This document shows positions 6,167 to 13,780 of a stretch of DNA of 14,606 nt, piece after piece. A program made the translations under genes and the position numbers. A model generated the notes under the pieces. That model was not told the origin of the DNA and did not search any database. It saw only the letters and a list, made by a program, of their open reading frames with translations. Source of the DNA: Croceicoccus sp. GTDB lineage: Bacteria; Pseudomonadota; Alphaproteobacteria; Sphingomonadales; Sphingomonadaceae. The stretch is from assembly GCA_029936705.1 (NCBI GenBank), contig JAPYSD010000034.1, forward strand, positions 1-14,606, in the 5' to 3' direction. How positions within the stretch are numbered: position 1 is the first letter of the stretch; each line of letters begins with the position of its first letter.

Positions 6167-6754
6167 TCAGGCTGCACACGCTCTGGGGTGGCGTTGAATG
6201 TTCCAGGTCTCAAGTTCGTCGTATGTAAGAGGGATCAAGAATTCGAGACCGGCTTCGTCTTCGGCTGTCCAGCGGACGACTGCCTTCTTGCTCGGCATCC
6301 CCGTAATTTGGACAGAGAGCTTCTGGCCAACCTTGAAGGCTGATGATCTAATCCTGAATCCCTTGGTTGAGACATTCAAAACAAGGTTTCGAGTCGTCGT
6401 GATATCATCGCCGATGTCGACGGGGCAGTCGATCGGAAGCCGGGGAGCACGGCTGAGCTCCTCCACAGCCGAACCGACAAGAATTGTGTTCACGTCGATT
6501 GGATGATCGAATTTGATTCCAAGACGACCGCCTGCGGACCAGACAACCTTGCCTGCAATCATCGCATGCTCGGTAAATCCTAGGCGCACCGGATCACCCT
6601 CGCTCAGATTTGCGGAGGTTTCGGTCATCACTCCTTCGGACGACAGATCCTTGACCATACAGAAACCGGAATACTTCGCGGTCTCGATGATCGCGGGCCG
6701 GTAGACGCTTCGACTACGGGCGAATGCTCGACGATCTCTTTCTTGACAGGTCAC
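6167..6754 (-). CDS. Tandem PilZ-domain protein (cyclic di-GMP receptor type)
   Basis: The 195-residue protein consists of two PilZ-like domains. Domain one (about 5-95) has both parts of the cyclic di-GMP binding motif: R-x3-R at R9/R13 (DRRAFARSR) and D-x-S-x2-G at 36-41 (DLSSEG), followed by the strand VVWSAGGRLGIKFD. Domain two (about 102-180) has N-x-S-x2-G at 127-132 (NVSTKG) and a matching strand VVRWTAEDEAGLEF, but no R-x3-R, so it probably does not bind the nucleotide by itself. PilZ proteins change motility, polysaccharide or surface functions in response to cyclic di-GMP; the target here is unknown. The start is GTG 6752-6754, seven bases after an AAGGAG ribosome binding site. A 10-base palindrome covers the start codon. 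No partner gene is adjacent. Confidence 0.85.
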   Translation of the reverse strand: MTCQERDRRAFARSRSVYRPAIIETAKYSGFCMVKDLSSEGVMTETSANLSEGDPVRLGFTEHAMIAGKVVWSAGGRLGIKFDHPIDVNTILVGSAVEELSRAPRLPIDCPVDIGDDITTTRNLVLNVSTKGFRIRSSAFKVGQKLSVQITGMPSKKAVVRWTAEDEAGLEFLIPLTYDELETWNIQRHPRACAA

Positions 6755-6761
6755 ACGTGTG
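6752..6761. repeat. 10-base palindrome over the PilZ start codon
   Basis: CACACGTGTG is a perfect palindrome containing the GTG start codon and the spacer after the ribosome binding site. It might form a small hairpin or bind a protein, but a palindrome of this length can occur by chance. Confidence 0.35.
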
Positions 6762-6770
6762 CTCCTTAAG

Positions 6771-7389
6771 CGATCCGGCGCTCACCAGCCTTCATCCTAA
6801 ATAATCTTCGGGCGGAGACGTACCGTAAGCGACCCTTGCTGTCGCAGTCTTGGCCCTCCGATGCTCAAATGGTCCTAAAATCATAAGGTTAATGGCAGTC
6901 TTCCTTGCTTCGGTCTTCTGATCGAGTCAGTCAGACGACGGTCCCGTTGGGGTCGCTCGGCATGCACGCATGCACGCATGCACACGACGACTTTGTCTAA
7001 GGATTTCGGCGTTCAGAGGCTCTGCAGCTTTCGACCAATCTCCGTCTGTCTGCGGTGCAGGTTGGGTAAGCGGCGGACGTCGGCTTCTAGCCACATCTGC
7101 CGTTCAACACGTCGCCACGGAACGGCCGAAAAGCCCAAACCTAGTCATACAAAGCCGATCAAATTTCCTTTCCTGGTGTCAAGCGAACAACAGGCAATCG
7201 CAATGACCGGGACGAAGGCTCAGAACTGACCCATTGGCGTGGCAGCCAGAACATCCGCTATCGCCACCTGTGCCTCCGAGAACTGCACCGCGGATCGTCC
7301 GACCCGACGATAAATGCGGCACTCCGTTAAAGGGCGACGGACGGGCGGGAGCTTTGTTCAGGCGCGAACGACCTACAAAGCCGCTTAAT
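6771..7389. other. Long stretch without a supported gene
   Basis: About 620 bases upstream of the PilZ gene. The + strand frames at 6970-7229 and 7234-7599 lack ribosome binding sites; their translations are rich in Arg, Ser and Pro and the second runs through the palindromic repeat array. The stretch holds one short tandem repeat (6961-6984). A promoter for the PilZ gene must lie here on the minus strand, but no clear -35/-10 pair was found. Confidence 0.45.
6961..6984. repeat. Three tandem copies of an 8-base unit
   Basis: CATGCACG occurs twice and CATGCACA once, head to tail. Each unit contains part of the palindrome GCATGC. This looks like a slippage-prone microsatellite; no gene frame is supported across it. 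Confidence 0.6.
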
Positions 7390-7487
7390 TTTACCCTGCA
7401 TCTGAGAAAATCGAATGTTTGCAGGGTAAATCATGCAGCGTCGCGCTCTACCCTGCATTATGGGAATTTCCGATTTAGCAGGGTAAA
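7390..7487. repeat. Array of four alternating inverted motifs (operator-like)
   Basis: The motif TACCCTGC appears at 7392-7399 and 7449-7456, and its complement GCAGGGTA at 7421-7428 and 7478-7485. Starts are 29, 28 and 29 bases apart and orientation alternates, so the array is two copies of one inverted repeat. In both, the arms are 21 bases apart. Three of the four arms extend to TTTACCCTGC/GCAGGGTAAA. The spacers between the arms differ in sequence, so selection seems to act on the arms. The last arm ends three bases before the frame of the decayed gene that follows. This layout fits an operator for a cooperative regulator, or recombinase/structure sites. Confidence 0.7.
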
Positions 7488-7872
7488 CCACGAACTTTCA
7501 GACATTCTCGGACGAGCAGGCGAGGGTGATCGTCAATCTCGACCAAGCCTATCAGGTTTGTATGGACTCGTCGCGGACCTTGAACGACATGCCTTTTGAT
7601 CTACGGATAAAGGAGGTGTCGGGTAGAGAGTACCTGTACGAGATCACTGATCGCCATGGTAACATGAGAGCATGAGACCGCTTGATGAAGGCAAGCAGAC
7701 CGATTTTGACCAGTGCAAAGCAGAAAAGTCGGAGCTCAAGGATCGCAGGCAGGGAAGGGCGCTCCTCAATGCAGTTTGGCTGACCATGCGCCATTACCCG
7801 CTTAATGATGCATTCTATGAGGAATTGCCCGCAGATTTGCGGCCGCATTACGAGGCTAGGGAGAAGCAGTAG
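7487..7872 (+). pseudogene. Decayed gene resembling the N-terminus of a nucleotidyltransferase-fold protein
   Basis: From about 7490 a + strand frame reads TFSDEQARVIVNLDQAYQ, later PFDLRIKEVSGREYLYEI and DRHGN, before a TGA at 7673-7675. The pattern 'F-S-x-E-Q-x-R-x-I-V-N', then 'K-x-V-x-G-R-x-Y-L-Y-E' and 'D-R-x-G-N', matches my memory of the N-termini of GSU2403-type nucleotidyltransferase-fold proteins. The frame has no ATG: ACG stands at 7490 where a start would be expected. Reading continues in the next frame from an ATG at 7672 (66 codons, RPLDEGKQTDFD, then AEKSELKDRR, ending at TAG 7870-7872). This suggests one gene broken by a frameshift and truncated well before a full-length (about 350 aa) protein. 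Alternatively, the ATGA overlap at 7672-7675 marks two coupled small genes, with GTG 7526 or ATG 7562 as the first start. The catalytic part of the supposed enzyme is missing. Confidence 0.45.
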
Positions 7873-7885
7873 CCAGAATGCTCAT

Positions 7886-7908
7886 GACCGCCGGCCTCGT
7901 CGGCGGTC
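7886..7908. terminator. Hairpin between converging transcripts
   Basis: GACCGCCG (7886-7893), loop GCCTCGT, CGGCGGTC (7901-7908): eight perfect GC-rich base pairs. It lies between the + strand remnant (ends 7872) and the end of sbcC on the minus strand (7973), where a two-way terminator is expected. There is no T tract on either side, so it could also be a transcript-stabilising stem. Confidence 0.4.
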
Positions 7909-7972
7909 GCACAGCCGGCGATCGTCAAACCGCGCAAATTCGGTTTCATTAAGAGGGTTGTCGTCCGCAAAG

Positions 7973-10900
7973 CTATCCCGAGACAACTTCCAATCGACTA
8001 CGTCCCGGCGAAAGCTCCTCCACAAGAATCTTCACAGGAATACGCTCTTTCAAATCCTCGACATGGCTGATGACACCGACGCGGCGCCCGGTCGCGTGCA
8101 GGTTTTCAAGGACTGATAATGCTTGCCCAAGGCTCGAAGGATCCAGCGACCCGAATCCCTCATCGATAAAAAGGCTCTCGATCCGGACACCGCGTCCGCT
8201 ACTCATTTCCGCAAGCCCCAGCGCAAGGGCGAGACTGACGAGGAAACGCTCACCGCCCGACAGATTGTGAAGGCCGCGAACCTGGCCTGCCAGATCATGA
8301 TCGACGACCTGGATCACCATATCGCCGCCGCCGCCGCGCTGCAGGGCATAGCGTGGTTTGAGATCGGACAATCGCGCATTGGCGGCAACTAGGAGCCGGT
8401 CCAGTGTGAGCCCTTGCGCAAAACGGCGGAAGCGGTTGCCGTTCGCATCCCCGATCAGGCTGCCTAGCTTGAGCCAGGGTTCAGCCTCTTTTTGCCAGGC
8501 GGCGTGCCGGGCGCGCAGCGCTGCGGTGCGGCTGCGCAGACTATCGTCGCTGGCGATCTTGCCGTCGATTTCGCTTTTGCGTTCTTCCGCGGCACGACGC
8601 TCGGAATTGGCCTCCTGAAGGGCTTCGATCAGAGCATCCCCCAGGAGGGCAGGGCGGTCGCTTGCCTCGTGCCGCGCCAGATCGCCCCGGCGCCCTTGCA
8701 ATCTAGCCTGCGCGGCCGTGACATCATCCGAGAGAGCCTGAAGCGCCAGCTCCTCCGCTTCCCGGTCGCTTTCGTTCGCGGCGGCAGATTCAATCTCTAT
8801 GGCGGTCAGCCCGCTGCGTGCCAACGCAGCGGAGAAGTCGGTGGAGTGCTGCTCGGCAATATTGCTGAGCCGGGCGGCTTCGTCACGAGTGACCTCCACT
8901 GCCGACTTGGCCGAGGCCTGTGCCGTTTGCACCACGCCCAGCTTCTGACGAGCCGTATCCCGATCATTAGTAGCGGCGGATACGCGATTTTGCAGATCGC
9001 TTTCCACCTCGACAACCGCTTTGCCCGAAAGCAAAGGTGCGCGCTCCTCCTCAAGCGCCCGCTTGTTCGCGATGACGGTGTCGCTTTCGCGTTTCTGACT
9101 ATCCTGCCGCGTGCGCGCCACATTCAGCGCAGTCTGCGCCTCTTCGCGCGATGCACGAAGGCGAGGGAGGGCGCTCGCGGCGCTCTCATGTGCAGCCTGA
9201 GCGTCATCCCACGCTGTAATCTGACCCTCCAGCCAGCTTTGCGCATCGCCCAGATGTTGCCAGCCTGCTTCCATGCCGGGCAGGATGTTCAACCTTCGAT
9301 CCAAGTCTTCATCGATGCGCGCGAGCGCTGCCCTGTTCTGCGTTTCGCGCCCTGTCAGCGTAACGACGCGAGCACTAATGGCATGAAGGATCCTTTCCGC
9401 ATCCTCCGCAACTGCACGGGCCGTTTCCAGCGCGCCCAATGCGGCTTGCTCCTTGCTGCGCGTCTGCTCCACGGCCTGCTGCAATCGCCTACCATCTTCC
9501 AATTGCTCCGAAACATTCTTTGTCTGGGATGCAACCAGCGCGTGCAAGTCGCCGTGCTCAGGCTCTATCCCGCAAGCGAGCGTGGCGTTGGCCAGCTGTT
9601 CCCATGCCTCGTCGCGTACCTTGCCGAGCCTGGCAAGCCGTTCGCTATATTGCGTCACATCGGTCGCCAGCTGCGCGGCCTGGCTCTCAAGAGCGGTGAT
9701 TTCGTTTTCGAGCGCGGCGTCGCGCCGCTCCATGTCCTTGAGTTTTGCCTCCAGTGCGTCGGCATGGCCTATGGCTTCGGAGACAGGCGCATTTAAAAGC
9801 GCTGTCAACGCATCGGCTTCATGTTCGCTCGATCCGCATACGGGGCAGGGCTCTCCAGGCACCAGCGTATCGCGCAAACGCGCGGCGGCGGCATTGCCTG
9901 CCAGCGATACCCGATCAGCCGTGCTGCGCGCGCCCCTAACCTCGGCTGTAAATGTAGGCAGGCGTTCGGCCAGCATGGTCCTTTCGTCGCGCGTATCGGC
10001 CAGTTTCTGCGCGGTTTGTTTTTGCCGGTTGCGGCGTTCGTCCAGCGCCTGACTGGCCTCCGCCAGCTGGTTTGCAGCGCTCTCCATCCCCCGAATGGCG
10101 GCGGGAATGACCGACAGGAGCCCACCGCGCTCGCGCAGCTCCTCAAGATGCTGCTCATTCGGTGCTGCCGCTTCAGCTGCTGCCAGGGCATGGCGGGCTG
10201 TGCTCAGCGCTTCTTGCGCGGCGCTGCGTGCATCGGCGGCTTGCTTCGCACGCGTCTCATTCTGCTCAAGTTCGCTGCGCGCGTTAGCAAGTTCGGACCC
10301 GCTGCGCGCCAGCTGCTCAGTCAATTCTCGATGTTCTGCCAGATCCGCCCGGATTGCATCGCCTTCTCGCGCCAGACTGCGCAGCGCTTCGTGCTCGGCG
10401 ATCCACTGAGTGCGGTCAGCCAGTTCGGCTTCGCAGGCCGCGAAAGCTGTATCGGCCGCGGCGAAATTCTGCTCCGCGTCCTCCAGATCCTTGGCCAGCG
10501 CGCGGCTGCGTTCATCGCTCTCGGCTACGCGGCGGGTGAGATCGGCGATCCGCTCATCCAGCGTCCGAGCCGTGGCGATTTCCGGTCGGATTGCGTCGAC
10601 TTCGGCCTGTACCTGCGTCAAAACGGTTGTCGCCGTGCCTTCAGCTGTGACCGCAGCCTCCAGGGCAAGCGATTGTTTCGCAAGCCTGGCCTCTGCAATT
10701 CCGATCCGTTCCTTCGCCTCTCGTGCCTGGAGCGCCGCCTGCTGCATGGCGCGCCAGGATGGCACCAGCTGGGCTGCGCGCTTCGCTGCCGCCAGGGCAG
10801 CTCGCCGCGGTTCAGCGTGGTCCTGTGCTTCTTGCGCGGCCGCGACGGCCTGCTCGGCATCCCGCACGGCGCCTGCCAGCTGCGTGCCGGTCTGCTCCCA

Positions 10901-11674
10901 GCGCTGTGCTTCCTGCAAAGTCTCCAGCGCCTGTTGCGCGGTCGATAATGCGTGGGCGGCCTCGGCGGCGTCGGCTTCGAGCTCGGCGCGTTCCACATCG
11001 TTAAGCCCATTGAGTGCGCGGATCTGCTCGAGGATGCCGCGCTCCTCCAGCTTCAACTCATTGGCCTTCTGGCCCGCAAGCCGCCCCACGCGGCTGTAGA
11101 TGTCGGTTCCCGTCAGCGTCTCCAGCAGTTCGGCCCGCTCGGGGTCATTGGCGTTGAGGAATTTCTCGAACTCGCCTTGCGCCAGCACGACAGCGCGCCC
11201 GAACTGGTCGGGGGTAAGTCCGATCAACTTCTCGATCTTGTCTTTGATGATCGTGAGCTTGTCAGGACCGCCTTCGCCGCTCTCGAGATTGATGAGCGAG
11301 CGCTCGCGCTGCTTCAGCGTCCCCGTTCGGGCGCGTTCCACCGACCAGCGCGCCCGCCAGCGCGTTCCGCGCACTTCGAAGTCAGCCTCGGCAAAACAGG
11401 AATTGGCGCCGTGCCGCATGATGGCGCGCACGTCATTGGCCGACAGCTCGTCGCCCGTGCCGGTAATCTTCGAACCCGAACTGGTCGGCCCAAGCCGGGC
11501 CATCGTGTCAAACAGCGCTAGACCCATCGCGTCGAGCAGGGTGGATTTCCCTGCACCGGTTGGACCGGTAATGGCAAAGATCCCGGCACTTTCCAGCGGC
11601 TCGGCCGTGAAATCGACGTCGAAGGGGGCTTCAAGGCTGGCGAGATTCTCGCCGCGGATGGCCAATATACGCAT
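7973..11674 (-). CDS. sbcC: SbcC, ATPase subunit of the SbcCD nuclease
   Basis: SbcC is the Rad50-like SMC ATPase that partners SbcD; the complex uses ATP to cut DNA hairpins, palindromes and protein-blocked ends in the cytoplasm. The 1233-residue protein has the Walker A motif GPTGAGKST at 37-45. A long coiled coil (about 170-1050) is interrupted by the zinc hook C610-P-V-C613 (PGEPCPVCG), through which two SbcC chains join. The C-terminal half domain carries the ABC signature LSGGER at 1138-1143, Walker B LFIDEG with D1171/E1172, and the switch His1204 (VISHVEDL). It is longer than the E. coli protein (about 1048 aa), mostly in the coils. The ATG overlaps the sbcD stop by one base (TGATG), with AGGAGG seven bases before it, so the two are translated together. 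Long open frames on the opposite strand are GC-driven shadows. Confidence 0.97.
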   Translation of the reverse strand: MRILAIRGENLASLEAPFDVDFTAEPLESAGIFAITGPTGAGKSTLLDAMGLALFDTMARLGPTSSGSKITGTGDELSANDVRAIMRHGANSCFAEADFEVRGTRWRARWSVERARTGTLKQRERSLINLESGEGGPDKLTIIKDKIEKLIGLTPDQFGRAVVLAQGEFEKFLNANDPERAELLETLTGTDIYSRVGRLAGQKANELKLEERGILEQIRALNGLNDVERAELEADAAEAAHALSTAQQALETLQEAQRWEQTGTQLAGAVRDAEQAVAAAQEAQDHAEPRRAALAAAKRAAQLVPSWRAMQQAALQAREAKERIGIAEARLAKQSLALEAAVTAEGTATTVLTQVQAEVDAIRPEIATARTLDERIADLTRRVAESDERSRALAKDLEDAEQNFAAADTAFAACEAELADRTQWIAEHEALRSLAREGDAIRADLAEHRELTEQLARSGSELANARSELEQNETRAKQAADARSAAQEALSTARHALAAAEAAAPNEQHLEELRERGGLLSVIPAAIRGMESAANQLAEASQALDERRNRQKQTAQKLADTRDERTMLAERLPTFTAEVRGARSTADRVSLAGNAAAARLRDTLVPGEPCPVCGSSEHEADALTALLNAPVSEAIGHADALEAKLKDMERRDAALENEITALESQAAQLATDVTQYSERLARLGKVRDEAWEQLANATLACGIEPEHGDLHALVASQTKNVSEQLEDGRRLQQAVEQTRSKEQAALGALETARAVAEDAERILHAISARVVTLTGRETQNRAALARIDEDLDRRLNILPGMEAGWQHLGDAQSWLEGQITAWDDAQAAHESAASALPRLRASREEAQTALNVARTRQDSQKRESDTVIANKRALEEERAPLLSGKAVVEVESDLQNRVSAATNDRDTARQKLGVVQTAQASAKSAVEVTRDEAARLSNIAEQHSTDFSAALARSGLTAIEIESAAANESDREAEELALQALSDDVTAAQARLQGRRGDLARHEASDRPALLGDALIEALQEANSERRAAEERKSEIDGKIASDDSLRSRTAALRARHAAWQKEAEPWLKLGSLIGDANGNRFRRFAQGLTLDRLLVAANARLSDLKPRYALQRGGGGDMVIQVVDHDLAGQVRGLHNLSGGERFLVSLALALGLAEMSSGRGVRIESLFIDEGFGSLDPSSLGQALSVLENLHATGRRVGVISHVEDLKERIPVKILVEELSPGRSRLEVVSG

Positions 11675-12894
11675 CAGGCGTCCTCCTGCCGGGCCGCATC
11701 GACCAGTTCGGCAAAGGCAGACAGAAGCTCAGCGCCGGGATCGCCATGCCCCTGGTCGCGGTGGAGAGCAGAGAAAATCTCGGCAGGTTCCAACTCCTCG
11801 ATCTGTTTGCCGTCCCACGGAGAGGGTTCGGTAGACTGAAGTATGGGCTTAGGAATGATACGAGTTAGTCGCACCGGCAGGTCGCGGATCGCCTCGTTTA
11901 TTGTATGAGCAACAAAGGGGGCTGGTCCATCGATAGCTACGGTGATCTCGAGAAATGGTCGGAAATCGAGCGGCGTATCGGGATCGAGCCGTGCGGACAA
12001 CGTGCGTAGTTCCTCCAGCACTTCGCTGAGCGGAGCGCTGCCGCGATCGGGAACGGCGATAAACGGGGCAGGGCGGGGTATCGGTTCAAGCTCAACCTCT
12101 GCCGCACCTTCTGCGATGCGAACCACGGCGATGGAATGGCGGTAGTCACGCTCGGTAGCAGAAAAGGGGAAGGGCGAACCCGAATAGCGGATAGGGCAGG
12201 GGCCCTTGATCTGCTGCGGGCGGTGCAAATGGCCCAAGGCGACATAGGCGCAGCGATCATCGAAAAGGCTCGAAGCTTGTGCTTCCTCGCCGCCGACCAG
12301 AATATTGCGTTCCGATCGTTCGGAAATCTCGCCGCCGGCGACGTGCAAATGACCCATGACGATCAGCGGCAGACCGTCAGCGCGGCGGCAGCCTTCTTCA
12401 ATGATGGCAGAATAGAGCCCGGACAGGCCCGCCGCTCCATAATCGCCGGGGCGGCAGAACGGCACGGCTGCCACAAGGGCAGAAGGGTCTCCGTTTGAGG
12501 CTGCTATCCGCGCGAAAAGACGGTCGTGATCCACGTCGCCCTCGCGGCGCGGAAGATTGCCGACAAGGTGGAGGCGCTGGCTGTCCACAAGCGCGCCGGG
12601 CAGGTCGACGCGGGCCGCACTGTCGTGATTTCCGCCGGTGATGACAATCTGCAGATCTGGCATCCGTGCCATCGCATCGCGCAGGAAGCGGAACAGGCGC
12701 TGGATCGCCGCGGTGGGCGGATTGGCCACGTCATAGATATCGCCTGCGATCAGCAGGCAATCGGCGCCCAACGCCTCGAGCCGGTCGAGCAGCCAGGCAA
12801 GAAACGCGTCATGCTCCGCTTCGCGCGGATGGGCGTGGAGTTCGTGGCCGAGGTGCCAGTCTGAAGTGTGAACGATCGTTAGCGGTGTGGTCAT
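11674..12894 (-). CDS. sbcD: SbcD, nuclease subunit of SbcCD
   Basis: SbcD is the Mre11-like metallophosphoesterase nuclease; with two Mn ions it gives the complex its 3'-5' exonuclease and hairpin-opening activity. The 406 residues show every phosphoesterase motif: D12 and H14 (HTSDWHLG), D52 (LLIAGDIYD), N89-H90-D91 (TGGNHDS), H182 (VMGHLH) and H222/H224 (ALGHLH). The C-terminal 150 residues match the SbcD cap region that contacts SbcC. The length fits the family (about 400). I chose ATG 12892-12894 because AAAGGA lies five bases before it and the protein then begins at the usual place (TTPLTIVHTSDWH); an upstream ATG at 12936 would add 14 unlikely residues. It is the first gene of sbcDC, reading away from the HEPN gene on the other strand. 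Confidence 0.97.
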   Translation of the reverse strand: MTTPLTIVHTSDWHLGHELHAHPREAEHDAFLAWLLDRLEALGADCLLIAGDIYDVANPPTAAIQRLFRFLRDAMARMPDLQIVITGGNHDSAARVDLPGALVDSQRLHLVGNLPRREGDVDHDRLFARIAASNGDPSALVAAVPFCRPGDYGAAGLSGLYSAIIEEGCRRADGLPLIVMGHLHVAGGEISERSERNILVGGEEAQASSLFDDRCAYVALGHLHRPQQIKGPCPIRYSGSPFPFSATERDYRHSIAVVRIAEGAAEVELEPIPRPAPFIAVPDRGSAPLSEVLEELRTLSARLDPDTPLDFRPFLEITVAIDGPAPFVAHTINEAIRDLPVRLTRIIPKPILQSTEPSPWDGKQIEELEPAEIFSALHRDQGHGDPGAELLSAFAELVDAARQEDA

Positions 12895-13095
12895 TCCTGT
12901 CCTTTCGCCGCTCCGTGTAGGATTGCAAAACGACAAAACCGGTCATGTCCGCCGCTATGATGAATTTTCCACGAACTTATGCGGTAACGAGAGCATGTTC
13001 CCCCTTAAGCTGCGGGAATTTGGGCCTACCCCTTGGGATGTGCTGGAAATCGTACGCCTTTTGGCGCAATTTCCGGTCGCAAGGGGGAGTTGGAA
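12895..13095. promoter_or_regulatory. Divergent promoter region between sbcDC and the HEPN operon
   Basis: About 200 bases between the divergent starts must hold both promoters. No convincing -35/-10 pair stands out; TATGAT (12956-12961) is a possible -10 for the + strand but has no good -35 partner. A LexA-like half match (GAAC 12973-12976 followed after seven bases by GTAA) fails in its second half. Confidence 0.35.
13081..13089 (+). promoter_or_regulatory. Shine-Dalgarno deciding the TTG start of the HEPN gene
   Basis: AAGGGGGAG at 13081-13089 lies six bases before TTG 13096, the only start candidate in this frame with a good ribosome binding site. ATG 13033 in the same frame has none. 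Confidence 0.5.
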
Positions 13096-13767
13096 TTGCC
13101 GCAGACCTATCCGGCGGGACACCCGCTGCACGCCGCCAGTCTCAAGACAAAGCAGCGCGAACTCCGCGCCGGTTTTGCCGAGCCGTTGACGCTTCGCGTC
13201 CATCGCGCGCTTAGTTGGCTTCTGCGTGCCGAAAATGAAAACGACGATCAGGACGTACGCTTCATCTTGCTATGGATCGGCTTCAATGCTGCCTATGCAG
13301 GCAATCTCGACGAGGCGCGCGAGCGCGACCATCTGCGCAACTTCTTCGAGACGATGGTGAGGCTCGATGGACAGAGCCGCATCTACAACATGGTGTGGCA
13401 GCGTTTCAGCCAGGAAATCCGCGTGCTGCTGGACAATAAGTACGTGTTCGCGCCGTTCTGGTCTTATCACAACGGTGCCGATGAGCATGCCGATTGGGCG
13501 GAGAAACTCGACCGTGCCTACCATAGTAGCCGACATGCGCTGGAGGCGCAGGACACGCCGCGCATTCTCTCCATCGTGTTCGATCGGCTCTATGTGCTGC
13601 GCAACCAGCTAGTGCATGGCGGAGCCACCTGGAACAGCAGCGTCAATCGCGATCAGGTACGCGACGGGGCAGCGATCCTGGGCTGCCTGCTGCCGGTCTT
13701 CATTGATCTGATGATGGACAATTCAGGCCACGACTGGGCGATGCCGCATTATCCGGTGGTGGACTAA
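13096..13767 (+). CDS. HEPN-domain protein (candidate ribonuclease)
   Basis: The 223-residue protein is mostly helical, with the phrases FILLWIGFNAAYAG, RNFFETMVRLD, RIYNMVWQRFSQEIRVLL and VFDRLYVLRNQLVHGGATWN. The last contains R169-x4-H174 (R-N-Q-L-V-H), the R-x4-6-H signature of HEPN ribonucleases, after an upstream Asp, followed by the well-kept NSSVNRDQVRDGAAIL. I recall this as a widespread Apea-like HEPN family of unknown target. HEPN domains commonly cut RNA in toxin-antitoxin, phage-defence and RNA-processing systems; activity here is inferred. The start is probably TTG 13096 with AAGGGGGAG six bases upstream; an in-frame ATG at 13033 would add 21 residues and has no ribosome binding site. 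The next gene follows 13 bases after the stop, so they form an operon. Confidence 0.75.
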   Translation: MPQTYPAGHPLHAASLKTKQRELRAGFAEPLTLRVHRALSWLLRAENENDDQDVRFILLWIGFNAAYAGNLDEARERDHLRNFFETMVRLDGQSRIYNMVWQRFSQEIRVLLDNKYVFAPFWSYHNGADEHADWAEKLDRAYHSSRHALEAQDTPRILSIVFDRLYVLRNQLVHGGATWNSSVNRDQVRDGAAILGCLLPVFIDLMMDNSGHDWAMPHYPVVD

Positions 13768-13780
13768 GGGAAGACCTAGA

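Noticed and set aside
6053..6343. 96-codon + strand frame
   Set aside because: Antisense to the PilZ gene over most of its length and without a ribosome binding site.
7390..7487. CRISPR array
   Set aside because: Motifs are only 8-10 bases, alternate in orientation and number four; CRISPR repeats are longer and all point the same way, and no cas gene is present.
7234..7599. 121-codon + strand frame through the repeat array
   Set aside because: No ribosome binding site; its protein-like appearance in part comes from the repeated motif, and a better-supported frame overlaps its end.
8492..10948. Long + strand open frames opposite sbcC (8492-9796, 434 codons; 9821-10948, 375 codons)
   Set aside because: They are antisense to a gene with every SbcC motif; their translations are rich in Arg, Leu, Cys and Ala without any domain, as expected from high GC at third positions.
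12973..12987. LexA-type box in the sbcDC/HEPN intergenic region
   Set aside because: GAAC is followed after seven bases by GTAA, which fails two of four positions in the second half-site.
12887..13189. 100-codon + strand frame across the sbcD/HEPN intergenic region
   Set aside because: It overlaps the sbcD start and the HEPN gene in another frame; the Shine-Dalgarno and family pattern support the HEPN frame instead.
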